64,000 nt of DNA from the NCBI GenBank assembly GCA_964575895.1, contig CAZNTE010000003.1:54754-118753 (forward strand), given 5' to 3'. A program made the translations under genes and the position numbers. Positions 18,790 to 28,399 of the stretch are shown here, piece after piece. The stretch comes from Gudongella sp964575895 (GTDB taxonomy: Bacteria > Bacillota > Clostridia > Tissierellales > Tissierellaceae). Numbering within the stretch: the first letter of the stretch is position 1; every line of letters begins with the position of its first letter. The notes below the pieces were generated by a model that saw only the letters and a program-made list of their open reading frames with translations, ran no database searches and had not been told where the DNA came from.

Positions 18790-21700
18790 CTAGCTTTTCT
18801 TCTTTTTATTTCTATAACCAACTAAGGTTCCAAAAGCAATAAACAAACCGCCAATAATTATTACATATATACTATTACTTTCTGATGTTTTTGGTAAGGT
18901 TGGTGTATCAGTATCATCATCCTCATCAACATTTGGAACTCCTCCAGGAGTATTATCGTTTATTTCAACTTCTTCTTTTTCCTCATCAGGTTCTTCCTCA
19001 TTTTCAGTAGCTTCTTCTTCATTATCTATTGGTACTTCTTCTTCATCTTCAGGATCCCCTGATTCCTCTGGTATTGGGAAAAATGGTGGTGAATACCTAT
19101 TTTCAATAGTCAATCCATCACTTGATATAACCTTATAATAATATGTTGGAACCTCAAACTCATCAATTGAATACTTGTACTTTCTACCAGCAAGATCTGT
19201 TTCATCCAGCTCTGTCCATGTATGTGATGATTTGCCATCTTCAAATATAACCGCTTCCCCTACAGCTTCTTTACCTTCACCTGAGATCTGTCTATAAAGC
19301 TGGATCCTAACCGTAGGCTTTATACTTCCCCCACCAATCCACTCTTTGTATCCTGTAACTTCAATTTGTGGTATAATATACTGATTTATTATGGTTAAAG
19401 GATCTTCATCACTTGTTGATAAATAATTAACAGGAGTTTCTACTTCCTTTATCCAGTAATCATAGGTGTTTCCATTAGTATCTGTTACAGCCATATCTTT
19501 CCAAGAATACTGATAGTAACCAGCCTCTAGTACCACAGGTTCTCCAATAGATTCATCTTCACCACCAGCTATCTTCCTATACAATTGTAGTTCAATTGAA
19601 TCAGGTCTATTAAAGTCTCCATCCTTCCATACTTTTCTACCTACAATATCAGTTACTGGTGATTCATAGGTGTTTGTTATGGTAAGATAATCATCTGATA
19701 CTAATCTTTGATAGTTTTCAGGAACCTTAACCTCGTCAACAGTATAGGAGTAGTCTTTACCGTAGTGATCAGTCTTATCTAAATTGCCCCAAGTGTAATT
19801 GAAAGTGCCCGGTGCCAATTCCACAGGATCACCAAAAGCAGAGCTATCTCTAAATAATTGAAGATGTATAGTAGGTTTGACTACTGGTCCACCTACCCAT
19901 TCCTTGTTGCCTGTAATTGATATCTTAGGACTTACATATTTATTAGTTATGGTAAGACCATCATCAGATATGCTCTTCTCATAGAATTCAGGTGTTTCTA
20001 CCTCATCTACAGAATAGTTGTACCTTTCACCAAACTCATCATACTCATAAAGATTTTCCCATGTGTATGACCAGGAGTCTTTTTCACTGCCATCAAGACT
20101 TACAGGTTCTAGATATTTATCACCATTTCTATAAAGTTGAAGTTCTATCTCCCCCTTTACTTCAGGACCTCCATCCCAGATCTTTCTGCCACTTATGTCT
20201 AATTTCTTTCTAATATTCTTAATATCCAGCTTAAAAGAGTTCTCTTCGTTATTATTATATGATTTGTTTACATTGACCACAAAGTCTTCTGGCCACTCTT
20301 CTGCGTCTGGCCAACTTGTACTTTCTTGTGGCCAGTCATTCCAATATTTAGGTGATATATATCCTCCTGGCGCTTCAATCTCCTTAATGTAATATGTCCT
20401 TAAGGGGAGATTTGATATTGATAAAATCCCATTACTAGTTTCAAAGTCATCCCCAAACTTAACATATTCACCATTTAAAATATACCATAGTTGGAATTTA
20501 GCATTAACTTTTTCTATTAACTTGTTTTCATCATCTTTCTTTGAAATCTCCAATTTACCTTTTTTAGGATCTACATTTCCTCCAATGGATGAAAATTGCC
20601 TAACATTAACCTTTGATGTTTCCTTGGAAATCATGGTGTAAATATTCCCTACAAATTCAGCCTTATTATTTATCTGGCCTTCCTTTGAGGTTACAACAGT
20701 CTTATAATGAATCTCATACTTGTATTCAATAGTTTCATGAAAATCTATTATAAGAGTATTTCCTTCTTTGCTAAAAGAGTATAAAGAAGAATCTAAAAGC
20801 TCTCTTGAGGTGCCTTTATACTTATATACTTTTAAACTATCATTTAAATAAACCATTCCATGGCTTATAGTATCCTTTACACTTGCATTCTCTATTACAG
20901 ATAGAGACTCATTTATGGTTATTAACCAATCAAGTTCATCTCCTGAATAGACATTGCTACCACTTACATCTAACATTTTTTTGTCTAAAACACTATTATA
21001 CTTATCATAACTTACACTGGCTGAATAAGGATATTTTTCATCCCCAACATTAAGTGATGCCCTATTTGTATAAGTATTCTGGGACTTATCAGGTACTGTG
21101 GTTAATAATGTTAGTACATATCTCTCCTTAACCTCATCCTTAAATGTTATTGTAACAGTCTTCTTATCCTCACTTAAATTAACATCATACTCTGCTACAT
21201 CTAGGGTCTCACCAATATTGGTGCTTCCATTGGTATTAACTGAATAAGTCCTAATTCTTATACTTTCTGAAATTATTTCCCCTTCATAGCTGATTGTATC
21301 TACAATTTTTACTCCATTTCCTAGATCCTGTTTTAGATAATTTGTATATATATTCCATTCAATGAGTCTTTCATATCCACTGTTCCATCCAGTCACAAGA
21401 CTATCATTTACTTTATTAACCCTTCTCCCATCTTTTTTCCCACTATTCCATGATGATTCTATAACCTTATGCTCTGCTGTTCTATTCAGGTCTATGATTC
21501 TTTCATTAATTGTCTTGCCTATAAATGCTGCAGTGTTTTTATAGGTTCTATCACTACTTGTATTCTCTTCAATCCCTTTCTCAGGGTCAAAGGATGTCTT
21601 ATAGGTAATACCTATCCTATCGTTTAATCCACTTACTTCAATGTTTATAAACTCAATTATAAAGCCTTGATTGTAACTAGTTATTTCATTAAGGGTATTT

Positions 21701-23724
21701 GGAGATAAAGTATAATGAGTATCCTTTAATAGTACTGTATTCCCCAACTTAACAACCAAGCTATCCTCTAATAGTATTAATCCCTTATTGGGGAATGTAT
21801 CAACTATCTTTAGTTCTTTTATGGCTTCTCTAATGGGATTAATACTTAAACTCCAAGAAATTGTTTTACTATTGTAGTCTATTGAGTTATAGGACTTACC
21901 ATAAGAATTATTTGGAATGCTAACGCTTACTTCCTTACTAACTCCTGTCCCCACTCCAGTTCCTTCTAGGGAAACATTGTTTTGATAACTGTTGATGTTA
22001 AAGTCTTTTATTATTGTCTTATATTGAACTTTTACATACTTACTATCTAAGTTTCCAAGATCTATTCTGAGTGTAGTTGAACCATCTACTCTTATGCTGT
22101 CTTCAGCTAAATTAATCTTATTATTATTTACATCAAAGATTTTAATGCTGCTAACATCTAACTCCAAGCCTGCAGGAATACTGTCAATAATAACTGCATT
22201 TTCAATTGGATGTTTTGCTTTATTTATATGAAGGGTCCAGTTTATTTCCTTAAAGTTATAATTAACAGTTGCTAAACCAGATTTATCAAGAATTGTATCT
22301 CTTGATACAGTTATTTCTTTTTTCCCCTCGCCTATCACTAGTTCAGAATCTCTTAAAATAGCCTTATTTTCAAAACTATTATCAACCTGATAAAACCCTT
22401 CATTTACTGAAGCATAGTCAATACTAGTGACGAATTTAATTCTATAGGCTTCACTTGATGTTATTTTTCCAAGATTTATTGGAAAACTTTTAAAAATGAT
22501 ATCCTCTTGTAATGTCTCTGCCCAATTATTCCCTGTTCTTGTTAACTTATAAATTTGAATTGAACCATCTTTTACACTTAAACCCTCTGGCATAACTTCT
22601 TCAATTATTGCATGTGAGATTTCTCCACCTGCCTTATTTACATCTATGAACCATTGAATCTCATTATCACTTAGTTTAGTACCATCTTTCTCAATGAAGT
22701 CACTCCTACTTATTCCACTTACAGTTGAGACTGCTGGAAGAACCTTCTCTTCATACTTTAGAGTTGCATTATTTGTAAATTGATTTTTTGAATAATCAAT
22801 GATATCGGTTTTATAAAAAATCCTATAACCTTCATATGCTGATATACTAGGAAAGATAATTGGAAAACCATCTTCACTTAGAACCCCATCCCCTACTATA
22901 CCTCCTTCATATTTCATCCCATCATACCCAATAGTAAGTTCTTTTATTATAATATCTCTAGGAGTTGATAATCCCTCAGGTACAATATCGCCTAAGCTTA
23001 CATTAGTAATGGTTCTGCCTTCTGTGTTAAATACATCAATAGTCCAGGTAATTGATTTTGCATCCTTAGTGGAATCAGCCACCCCAGTTTTGGATATGGC
23101 TGCTGCATCAGCTGTTGGTTTTAATATAATTGATACTTCTTTGTTAACAGAATCAATAAAAGGTACTATTAAATTTACATCTTCCTTAAACTTTTCAAGG
23201 TTAAACTCAAATCCAAACTCAACAAATCCATTTCTTACTTCAGATTCCTTAAGATTATCATTGAAGGTAAAAGTTAATAATCCACCTATAAGGCTATACT
23301 TTCCAACAACTAAATCTCCATCAACAACTATATCTTGATCTTTCCAGTCTCTATCAAATTTAAATACATCGGGTACTTGTATGCTTGCAAAGTCTCCCTC
23401 ATTAACATCTATTTCCACCGTATTCCAATCATATCTAATGGAGTATTGGGTGTCTTCCTTAATATCTATTACTTCACCCTCACCAATTTCTCTATTTCCT
23501 TCTTTTAGGTATTGGAAGGTAAATATCTTCCCTAAATCTTTTGGTTCTGATAGTATTGTTATTAATTCACCTCCACCTTCTTCTAAAGGAGCTACCTGTT
23601 CCAACTCACTTTCTATAAGATCTAAGGCATAACTAATATCCGTCATAGGAGCAATTATATTTTGTACTATAAGTGATAGTAACAATACAATCATAATCTG
23701 TAATTTAACGCTCTTCTTTATCAT
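18790..23724 (-). CDS. LPxTG-type surface protein with isopeptide-like adhesin repeats and four Cna-B domains
   Basis: 1,644 residues. A signal peptide occupies residues 1-33. Residues 60 to about 1050 hold repeated bacterial-adhesion modules (recurrent WSLSINP / WTIDVFN / WLITINE segments, each followed by a LSY-like beta strand pattern), like the fibrinogen/collagen-binding and isopeptide-forming modules of Gram-positive adhesins. About 1055-1160 is a SpaA-like prealbumin domain (LYYIKEIEAPGGY-type ending). Four Cna-B domains start near 1175, 1268, 1358 and 1450 (SGRKIWDGG, TGNKEWVGG, VGRKVWKDG, TGYKEWIGG). An acidic linker precedes LPKTS at 1610-1614, a membrane segment and KKKKS. The fifth sorting-motif residue is Ser, not Gly. 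No sortase gene is in the window. The ligand is unknown. Confidence 0.9.
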   Translation of the reverse strand: MIKKSVKLQIMIVLLLSLIVQNIIAPMTDISYALDLIESELEQVAPLEEGGGELITILSEPKDLGKIFTFQYLKEGNREIGEGEVIDIKEDTQYSIRYDWNTVEIDVNEGDFASIQVPDVFKFDRDWKDQDIVVDGDLVVGKYSLIGGLLTFTFNDNLKESEVRNGFVEFGFEFNLEKFKEDVNLIVPFIDSVNKEVSIILKPTADAAAISKTGVADSTKDAKSITWTIDVFNTEGRTITNVSLGDIVPEGLSTPRDIIIKELTIGYDGMKYEGGIVGDGVLSEDGFPIIFPSISAYEGYRIFYKTDIIDYSKNQFTNNATLKYEEKVLPAVSTVSGISRSDFIEKDGTKLSDNEIQWFIDVNKAGGEISHAIIEEVMPEGLSVKDGSIQIYKLTRTGNNWAETLQEDIIFKSFPINLGKITSSEAYRIKFVTSIDYASVNEGFYQVDNSFENKAILRDSELVIGEGKKEITVSRDTILDKSGLATVNYNFKEINWTLHINKAKHPIENAVIIDSIPAGLELDVSSIKIFDVNNNKINLAEDSIRVDGSTTLRIDLGNLDSKYVKVQYKTIIKDFNINSYQNNVSLEGTGVGTGVSKEVSVSIPNNSYGKSYNSIDYNSKTISWSLSINPIREAIKELKIVDTFPNKGLILLEDSLVVKLGNTVLLKDTHYTLSPNTLNEITSYNQGFIIEFINIEVSGLNDRIGITYKTSFDPEKGIEENTSSDRTYKNTAAFIGKTINERIIDLNRTAEHKVIESSWNSGKKDGRRVNKVNDSLVTGWNSGYERLIEWNIYTNYLKQDLGNGVKIVDTISYEGEIISESIRIRTYSVNTNGSTNIGETLDVAEYDVNLSEDKKTVTITFKDEVKERYVLTLLTTVPDKSQNTYTNRASLNVGDEKYPYSASVSYDKYNSVLDKKMLDVSGSNVYSGDELDWLITINESLSVIENASVKDTISHGMVYLNDSLKVYKYKGTSRELLDSSLYSFSKEGNTLIIDFHETIEYKYEIHYKTVVTSKEGQINNKAEFVGNIYTMISKETSKVNVRQFSSIGGNVDPKKGKLEISKKDDENKLIEKVNAKFQLWYILNGEYVKFGDDFETSNGILSISNLPLRTYYIKEIEAPGGYISPKYWNDWPQESTSWPDAEEWPEDFVVNVNKSYNNNEENSFKLDIKNIRKKLDISGRKIWDGGPEVKGEIELQLYRNGDKYLEPVSLDGSEKDSWSYTWENLYEYDEFGERYNYSVDEVETPEFYEKSISDDGLTITNKYVSPKISITGNKEWVGGPVVKPTIHLQLFRDSSAFGDPVELAPGTFNYTWGNLDKTDHYGKDYSYTVDEVKVPENYQRLVSDDYLTITNTYESPVTDIVGRKVWKDGDFNRPDSIELQLYRKIAGGEDESIGEPVVLEAGYYQYSWKDMAVTDTNGNTYDYWIKEVETPVNYLSTSDEDPLTIINQYIIPQIEVTGYKEWIGGGSIKPTVRIQLYRQISGEGKEAVGEAVIFEDGKSSHTWTELDETDLAGRKYKYSIDEFEVPTYYYKVISSDGLTIENRYSPPFFPIPEESGDPEDEEEVPIDNEEEATENEEEPDEEKEEVEINDNTPGGVPNVDEDDDTDTPTLPKTSESNSIYVIIIGGLFIAFGTLVGYRNKKKKS

Positions 23725-23871
23725 TTATATATCTCTCCCTTAACATAGCAAAATAAACCCATTTTCTTCTATGGATTAACAACCTAAATAACTTTCTCTA
23801 TTATGTTATATATTTACAGGAAATAAATATACTCAATTTTTGACCTTTGATGGTCTAATTATTGACATAAT

Positions 23872-23898
23872 AAAAAAACTACACGTAAAATGTAGTTA
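23872..23898 (-). terminator. Terminator of the AraC-GH39 gene
   Basis: Hairpin AACTACA / TGTAGTT followed on the minus strand by seven T, immediately after the stop. Region 23725-23871 otherwise shows only the ribosome site of the Cna-B gene. Confidence 0.85.
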
Positions 23899-26433
23899 AA
23901 TTATTCTATCAATTGTTATCAATTCAATTCCGTGGGGTTCTAGATAAATATTTAAGTCAAGTTTGTTATCAGTGGTAATGCTACTTATAGATATCTCTGG
24001 TCTTGATATAGCTTTTAAATATTCTACTTCCTGGGAGCTCATATTCTCTGGCATACCCATATCTATCCACTTGTCAAAAGCTGATCCGGTTTTTCTATTC
24101 AACCGATACCTTGTAATCTTATACTGTCCTTCTAAATCTCTAAGCTTAAAATTATATTGGATATTTGACTCCTCCTGGTAAATTTTATACCTTTCCTTTT
24201 CGCAAAGGGCAGAGATATCTCCATTTTGGTATGCCTCATCAAAATACACAAAATTATATGAAATAATTTGATAACTGTCGCCTTTCCTTGTTACCAGATA
24301 TCCATCACTTTCATCAACTACCTTATCACCAAGCTTATTTAAAAGTTCAAATGCATAATAAGAAGGTTTTTTTATTCCATCCTTATTAACCAGACCAAAA
24401 CCTCCGTGAAAATGTGATAATCCCAATTTAAACTCTTCAAACAAATCAGTAAAAGCCCAATATCCAATCCCTTTAGATAAATCTCTGCTATGCAATAAAT
24501 TTCTAACAAGATAAGTGGCAACAAACATGGTATCATTAACCGGATTTCTTGAATTAGTTGAAGTGCCCCACTCAGTTACGAATATGGGTATATCAATATT
24601 ATGACTATTTAATAGACTATTGATTCTTTCTAAGGTGGTCTTGCTGTGATCCTTCTTATGGTAGGCCCTCTTTAACACATGGGCAAAGCTCATAATCGAA
24701 TCTCTTCCTTCCTCAGTTTGTAGCAACTTAATTTTCTCATCCATATCTTCTGAGTCCATTGGTATATAGTCAGGGTAAATGTGAATAGTCAAAAAGTCTA
24801 ATGGTGTATTTGTATTTACTGTGTACTTAATAAAGTTATCTAAAAAGCTTCCCTCCCCAATTGATCCATGGGTGACTGAAGGGCCTCCTACCTTAATATC
24901 ATTTGAAATCTCTTTTACCGCCATAACAGTTTGTCTATAAAAATTAAAATATGAATCCCTTCCACCTATCCAATATAGTCCTTCAATCTCAGGTTCATTC
25001 CATACTTCAAAATACCAGGTATTAACTTCTTCCTGCCCATATCTATTTATACAATGTCTCAATAAGCTCTTAACCAAGTCAGTCCAAAGATTAATGTCAT
25101 TAGGTTGAGAAATATTACCTTCCCACCAAAATATAGTTCTATTCAGACTACTTATTTCGCTTGGCATAAAACCCAGCTCAATAAATGGTTTTACACCATT
25201 TAACAGTAAAAAATCAAACAGATCATCCAAATATGTCCAATTATATTTAACATTACCATCCAAATCCACATTGTATATCATCATTTCATCACAGAATATC
25301 CCGTGAAATCTCGCGTATTTAAACCCTATGATATTCTGTATCTCTCTAAATTGTTTTCTCCAAGCATCTCTTAGACCTTCATGTGCTCTACCAAAGGTTA
25401 TTATTTTGTTCCAGGTCTTATTTAGTTCCTTAATGGACCTAGAACTAATTTCTACAGTTCTTATTTCATCAAGATAAGTAGTGTCAGTATCTTCCTCCTT
25501 ATGTTTATCTAAATACATATAAAGCTTATTCAAGACTTCTTTTCTTTCAATATCGAAATATGAAGGACTCTCTGAACATGTGCCTATCTTAGAAAATATT
25601 CTCTCAGTATGACGATTTCTATAATCCCCAGGTGTGCACCCATGTTCCCGTTTAATCAACCTAGATAATGATTTTAAATTAGGAAACCCACTTTCATAGG
25701 CTATTTCTGTAATAGTTTTATTTGTTTCAATCAACAAAGTTACTGCTCTTTGAAGTTTCTTTCTATCAATATACTCCTGAAATGTGAATCCAATGGATTC
25801 CTTAATAATTCTAGATAGATAATGAACACTTAAATCATTCTTATCTGCCAATTCACTAAGTGTTATTCCCTTTTCATAGTTTTCATCAATGTCTTTGAGA
25901 ATTCTATCTATTTTATCTTTACTAACAAATTCCTGAGATTTTTTGTTGGTTCCCTTGCTGGGAAAGTTTAGATAAAGATATCTTGCTAGTTTTAATAGTA
26001 GTTCCCCAGTAATAAAACTATAGCCCTTCTTTTTCTTGTTCAATTCCCATACTAACTTTGCCAATATCCATCGAATGTAATCATACTTTTTTTGAGAAAA
26101 ATCATCGCTCTCAAAAGACTTACAATTAAACTCAAGGTCACTAAATCCACTAATAAATCTATTGAAAATATAGGGATCCATCTGCAAGGCAAGAACAGTG
26201 TTATTGGAGTTATTACTTGCTGTGCTATGAATGTCAGATGGGTTAATAATTATGAGATCCTTTTCTCTTAGTACATATACTTTATTATTAATATTAACTG
26301 TAATCTCACCTGACAGAACAAATAGAATTTCTAATTGTCTATGCCAGTGTAGCTTAAGCTCTTTAACTGAATGTAAGAAGATCTTAAAGGGCATGCCAAT
26401 AACGTTATCAATAACCTCGTAATCGTAATCCAT
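23896..26433 (-). CDS. AraC-type regulator fused to a GH39 glycoside hydrolase
   Basis: 845 residues from the ATG at 26433, which is better spaced from GGGAAGG than the ATG at 26442. Residues 10-110 form a cupin sensor domain (LHWHRQLEILFVLSGEI), 170-275 two AraC helix-turn-helix motifs (ITLSELADKNDLSVHYLSR and ITEIAYESGFPN), and about 325-760 a GH39 (beta-xylosidase family) TIM barrel. The barrel keeps the acid/base Glu480 in WNEP and the nucleophile Glu621 in VTEWGTS. There is no signal peptide, so the hydrolase acts in the cytosol or senses sugar there. Fusions of this kind are known in Firmicutes. A sugar-sensing or processing regulator is inferred. No transport genes lie nearby. The promoter was not identified. 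Confidence 0.9.
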   Translation of the reverse strand: MDYDYEVIDNVIGMPFKIFLHSVKELKLHWHRQLEILFVLSGEITVNINNKVYVLREKDLIIINPSDIHSTASNNSNNTVLALQMDPYIFNRFISGFSDLEFNCKSFESDDFSQKKYDYIRWILAKLVWELNKKKKGYSFITGELLLKLARYLYLNFPSKGTNKKSQEFVSKDKIDRILKDIDENYEKGITLSELADKNDLSVHYLSRIIKESIGFTFQEYIDRKKLQRAVTLLIETNKTITEIAYESGFPNLKSLSRLIKREHGCTPGDYRNRHTERIFSKIGTCSESPSYFDIERKEVLNKLYMYLDKHKEEDTDTTYLDEIRTVEISSRSIKELNKTWNKIITFGRAHEGLRDAWRKQFREIQNIIGFKYARFHGIFCDEMMIYNVDLDGNVKYNWTYLDDLFDFLLLNGVKPFIELGFMPSEISSLNRTIFWWEGNISQPNDINLWTDLVKSLLRHCINRYGQEEVNTWYFEVWNEPEIEGLYWIGGRDSYFNFYRQTVMAVKEISNDIKVGGPSVTHGSIGEGSFLDNFIKYTVNTNTPLDFLTIHIYPDYIPMDSEDMDEKIKLLQTEEGRDSIMSFAHVLKRAYHKKDHSKTTLERINSLLNSHNIDIPIFVTEWGTSTNSRNPVNDTMFVATYLVRNLLHSRDLSKGIGYWAFTDLFEEFKLGLSHFHGGFGLVNKDGIKKPSYYAFELLNKLGDKVVDESDGYLVTRKGDSYQIISYNFVYFDEAYQNGDISALCEKERYKIYQEESNIQYNFKLRDLEGQYKITRYRLNRKTGSAFDKWIDMGMPENMSSQEVEYLKAISRPEISISSITTDNKLDLNIYLEPHGIELITIDRII

Positions 26434-26571
26434 ATCTCCCATCCTTCCCTAGTATTGTTGTTTATCACATATAATATCATAGGAAATACTGCTGTTCTAT
26501 GGTAAAACTTGCTAAAATTAAAAGATTCGATGGTTATATTTTGTAATACAATAGGTTATTTTTTGACATAA

Positions 26572-26597
26572 AGAAAGAGACTAGCTTATCTAGTCCC
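26572..26597 (-). terminator. Terminator after the RocB-like peptidase gene
   Basis: Stem GGGACTAG / CTAGTCTC followed on the minus strand by TTTCTTT, just past the stop codon. Confidence 0.8.
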
Positions 26598-26603
26598 TAT
26601 TTT

Positions 26604-28238
26604 CTATTTCATTATTTCATCCACTGTGTCAATTAGTATTTTAGGTAATACTCCAAAAGAATATCCCATTTCAAGTCTTTCTGTAAATTTGTGGGCATCC
26701 TTTCCAAAAGGTCCAATATTTACAACAGGAAGATTTAGTTCCTGCATGTCCTTTAGTGGTAACTTGTATCTAACCCCAAACCCAGGCATATTTTCCTTAA
26801 GACTTTCAACAGCCTCTTCTTCCCTGGGAGCAGCAGCGTAGCTTAAATCAGAAATATATGGATAAAACTTCTTATTAACTATCTTGTATTTATCTCCTGC
26901 ATTTTCTATTGCTTTGTCAACTGCATCTATGAGTTTCTTTTCTCTTTCATCTTCACCCTTTACAAATATATGAGGATAGTAGGGTGGTGAGAAATATGCT
27001 ACTATGACAGGATCCTTATCACTCCACATGTTATGAACCATCTCTACCATCTTTAGGGCAAAAACTCTTTCATCCACCTTCTTATCCTTTACTAGTTTGC
27101 TTGAAAGTTCCACAATTCTTCTATCTAGCTCTTCTCCTTTTTCAGCTCTTACCCTTTCAAGTAGTTCCTTGTATGAGATCACCCTTGGTTTCCATGGAAG
27201 TTTTTCAAAAGGATAATCACTTTCCTTAGTATACTTTTTATAGTGGAGATTCAAGTCATCAATTGCATGACCAAAAGCCTTAGTAGCCCCTTTTATCATC
27301 TTTTCCATCACCTGATCAGGTGTTGAATTATGGGTTGCATAATTGAAGTAAAGGTAGGCATTTCTAGCAACTTGAACAGAGTATTCAGTTTTTAAATCCT
27401 GCTGTCTTAGTGTAATTGGTGGCAGGGACACTTCACCATCTGCCTTGTCACAGTATTCCATATTAAGATTGAATTCCCTGGTGATCTCAGCTGCAATTTG
27501 ATTTGGATCCAAACCCTTATAGGGCTCTCCCACATGAGTTTCCTTGCCCGTTATGTAGAATGATGGCATGAGCTTACCCACGGTGCCAACATAAATGTAT
27601 CTTGTCTCATCTCCCACATATCTAGGTGCAGAGTAGTCAGTGTCAACCACAGCCAGGTAATCATATCCCTTTTCCTTCTTAAGCTTCACTAGTTCTGGAA
27701 CTATTGATAGCATTCCACCAGAGTTACCCTCTTCGTCACATACTGCAGCAAAAATTAGATTTCCCTCCAGCTCATCAATCTTCTTGGCATACTCCTCCAT
27801 CATTATCATAAGAGTTGCAACACCGAACTTCATGTCAAATATTCCCCTACCAAAAATATAATTCCCTGATTCCAAATCTTCTCTAGCTTCTTTGGATAAG
27901 GAAACATCCTCTAATTTTTCCCTAAGTTCAAAAGGTCTTGTTGAGTATTCCTTAATATCTCCATAATCACTTATTCCAACTGTGTCAGTGTGGCCTATAA
28001 ATACTATGGTCTTATTGCTAGTCCCCTTATTTCCCCTAATGGTTGCCAGTACTGACCTTCTACCAATAGGATCATCAATAGCCTGGATAAATCTCAAGCC
28101 TTCTGGATTTTCTCTGAAATAGTCTATGTTTTTAAACCAATTATAAATATAATCCACCACATCATTTTCTTCAGGACTTCCTACAACACTTAGTATTTTA
28201 GTCAATTCTATTGTCAGATCCTTTATCTTTTTCTCCAT
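26604..28238 (-). CDS. M20-family metallopeptidase, RocB-like
   Basis: 544 residues, close to the length of Bacillus subtilis RocB. The dinuclear-zinc M20 core is visible: VFIGHTDTVG with the first His-Asp, FGRGIFDMKFG with the bridging Asp, and AVCDEEGNSGG with the catalytic Glu-Glu. A long insertion and the C-terminal half match the RocB branch rather than ArgE/DapE. RocB is linked to arginine utilisation in Bacillus but its substrate is not defined. Here it lies beside another M20 gene and downstream of peptide/amino-acid metabolism genes, in keeping with an amino-acid-fermenting lifestyle. Peptide or acyl-amino-acid hydrolysis is inferred. Confidence 0.82.
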   Translation of the reverse strand: MEKKIKDLTIELTKILSVVGSPEENDVVDYIYNWFKNIDYFRENPEGLRFIQAIDDPIGRRSVLATIRGNKGTSNKTIVFIGHTDTVGISDYGDIKEYSTRPFELREKLEDVSLSKEAREDLESGNYIFGRGIFDMKFGVATLMIMMEEYAKKIDELEGNLIFAAVCDEEGNSGGMLSIVPELVKLKKEKGYDYLAVVDTDYSAPRYVGDETRYIYVGTVGKLMPSFYITGKETHVGEPYKGLDPNQIAAEITREFNLNMEYCDKADGEVSLPPITLRQQDLKTEYSVQVARNAYLYFNYATHNSTPDQVMEKMIKGATKAFGHAIDDLNLHYKKYTKESDYPFEKLPWKPRVISYKELLERVRAEKGEELDRRIVELSSKLVKDKKVDERVFALKMVEMVHNMWSDKDPVIVAYFSPPYYPHIFVKGEDEREKKLIDAVDKAIENAGDKYKIVNKKFYPYISDLSYAAAPREEEAVESLKENMPGFGVRYKLPLKDMQELNLPVVNIGPFGKDAHKFTERLEMGYSFGVLPKILIDTVDEIMK

Positions 28239-28315
28239 ATGAGCTTTTCTCCTCCTAATGACTTATACTGATAATATACCAAATTCATATATTCTTGTGA
28301 ACCATATGTAAAAAT

Positions 28316-28357
28316 TAAAGATAGTCCCAAGTTAATTGTCCTTGATTACTATCTTTA
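28316..28357 (-). terminator. Possible weak terminator after the second M20 gene
   Basis: AAAGATAGT / ACTATCTTT stem with a long loop, followed on the minus strand by AATTTTTAC. The stem is only 9 bp and AT-rich, so strength is doubtful. Confidence 0.4.
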
Positions 28358-28399
28358 TCTATTACTGGTCTTATTATTTTTTTCTGTGATCTTATCCTT

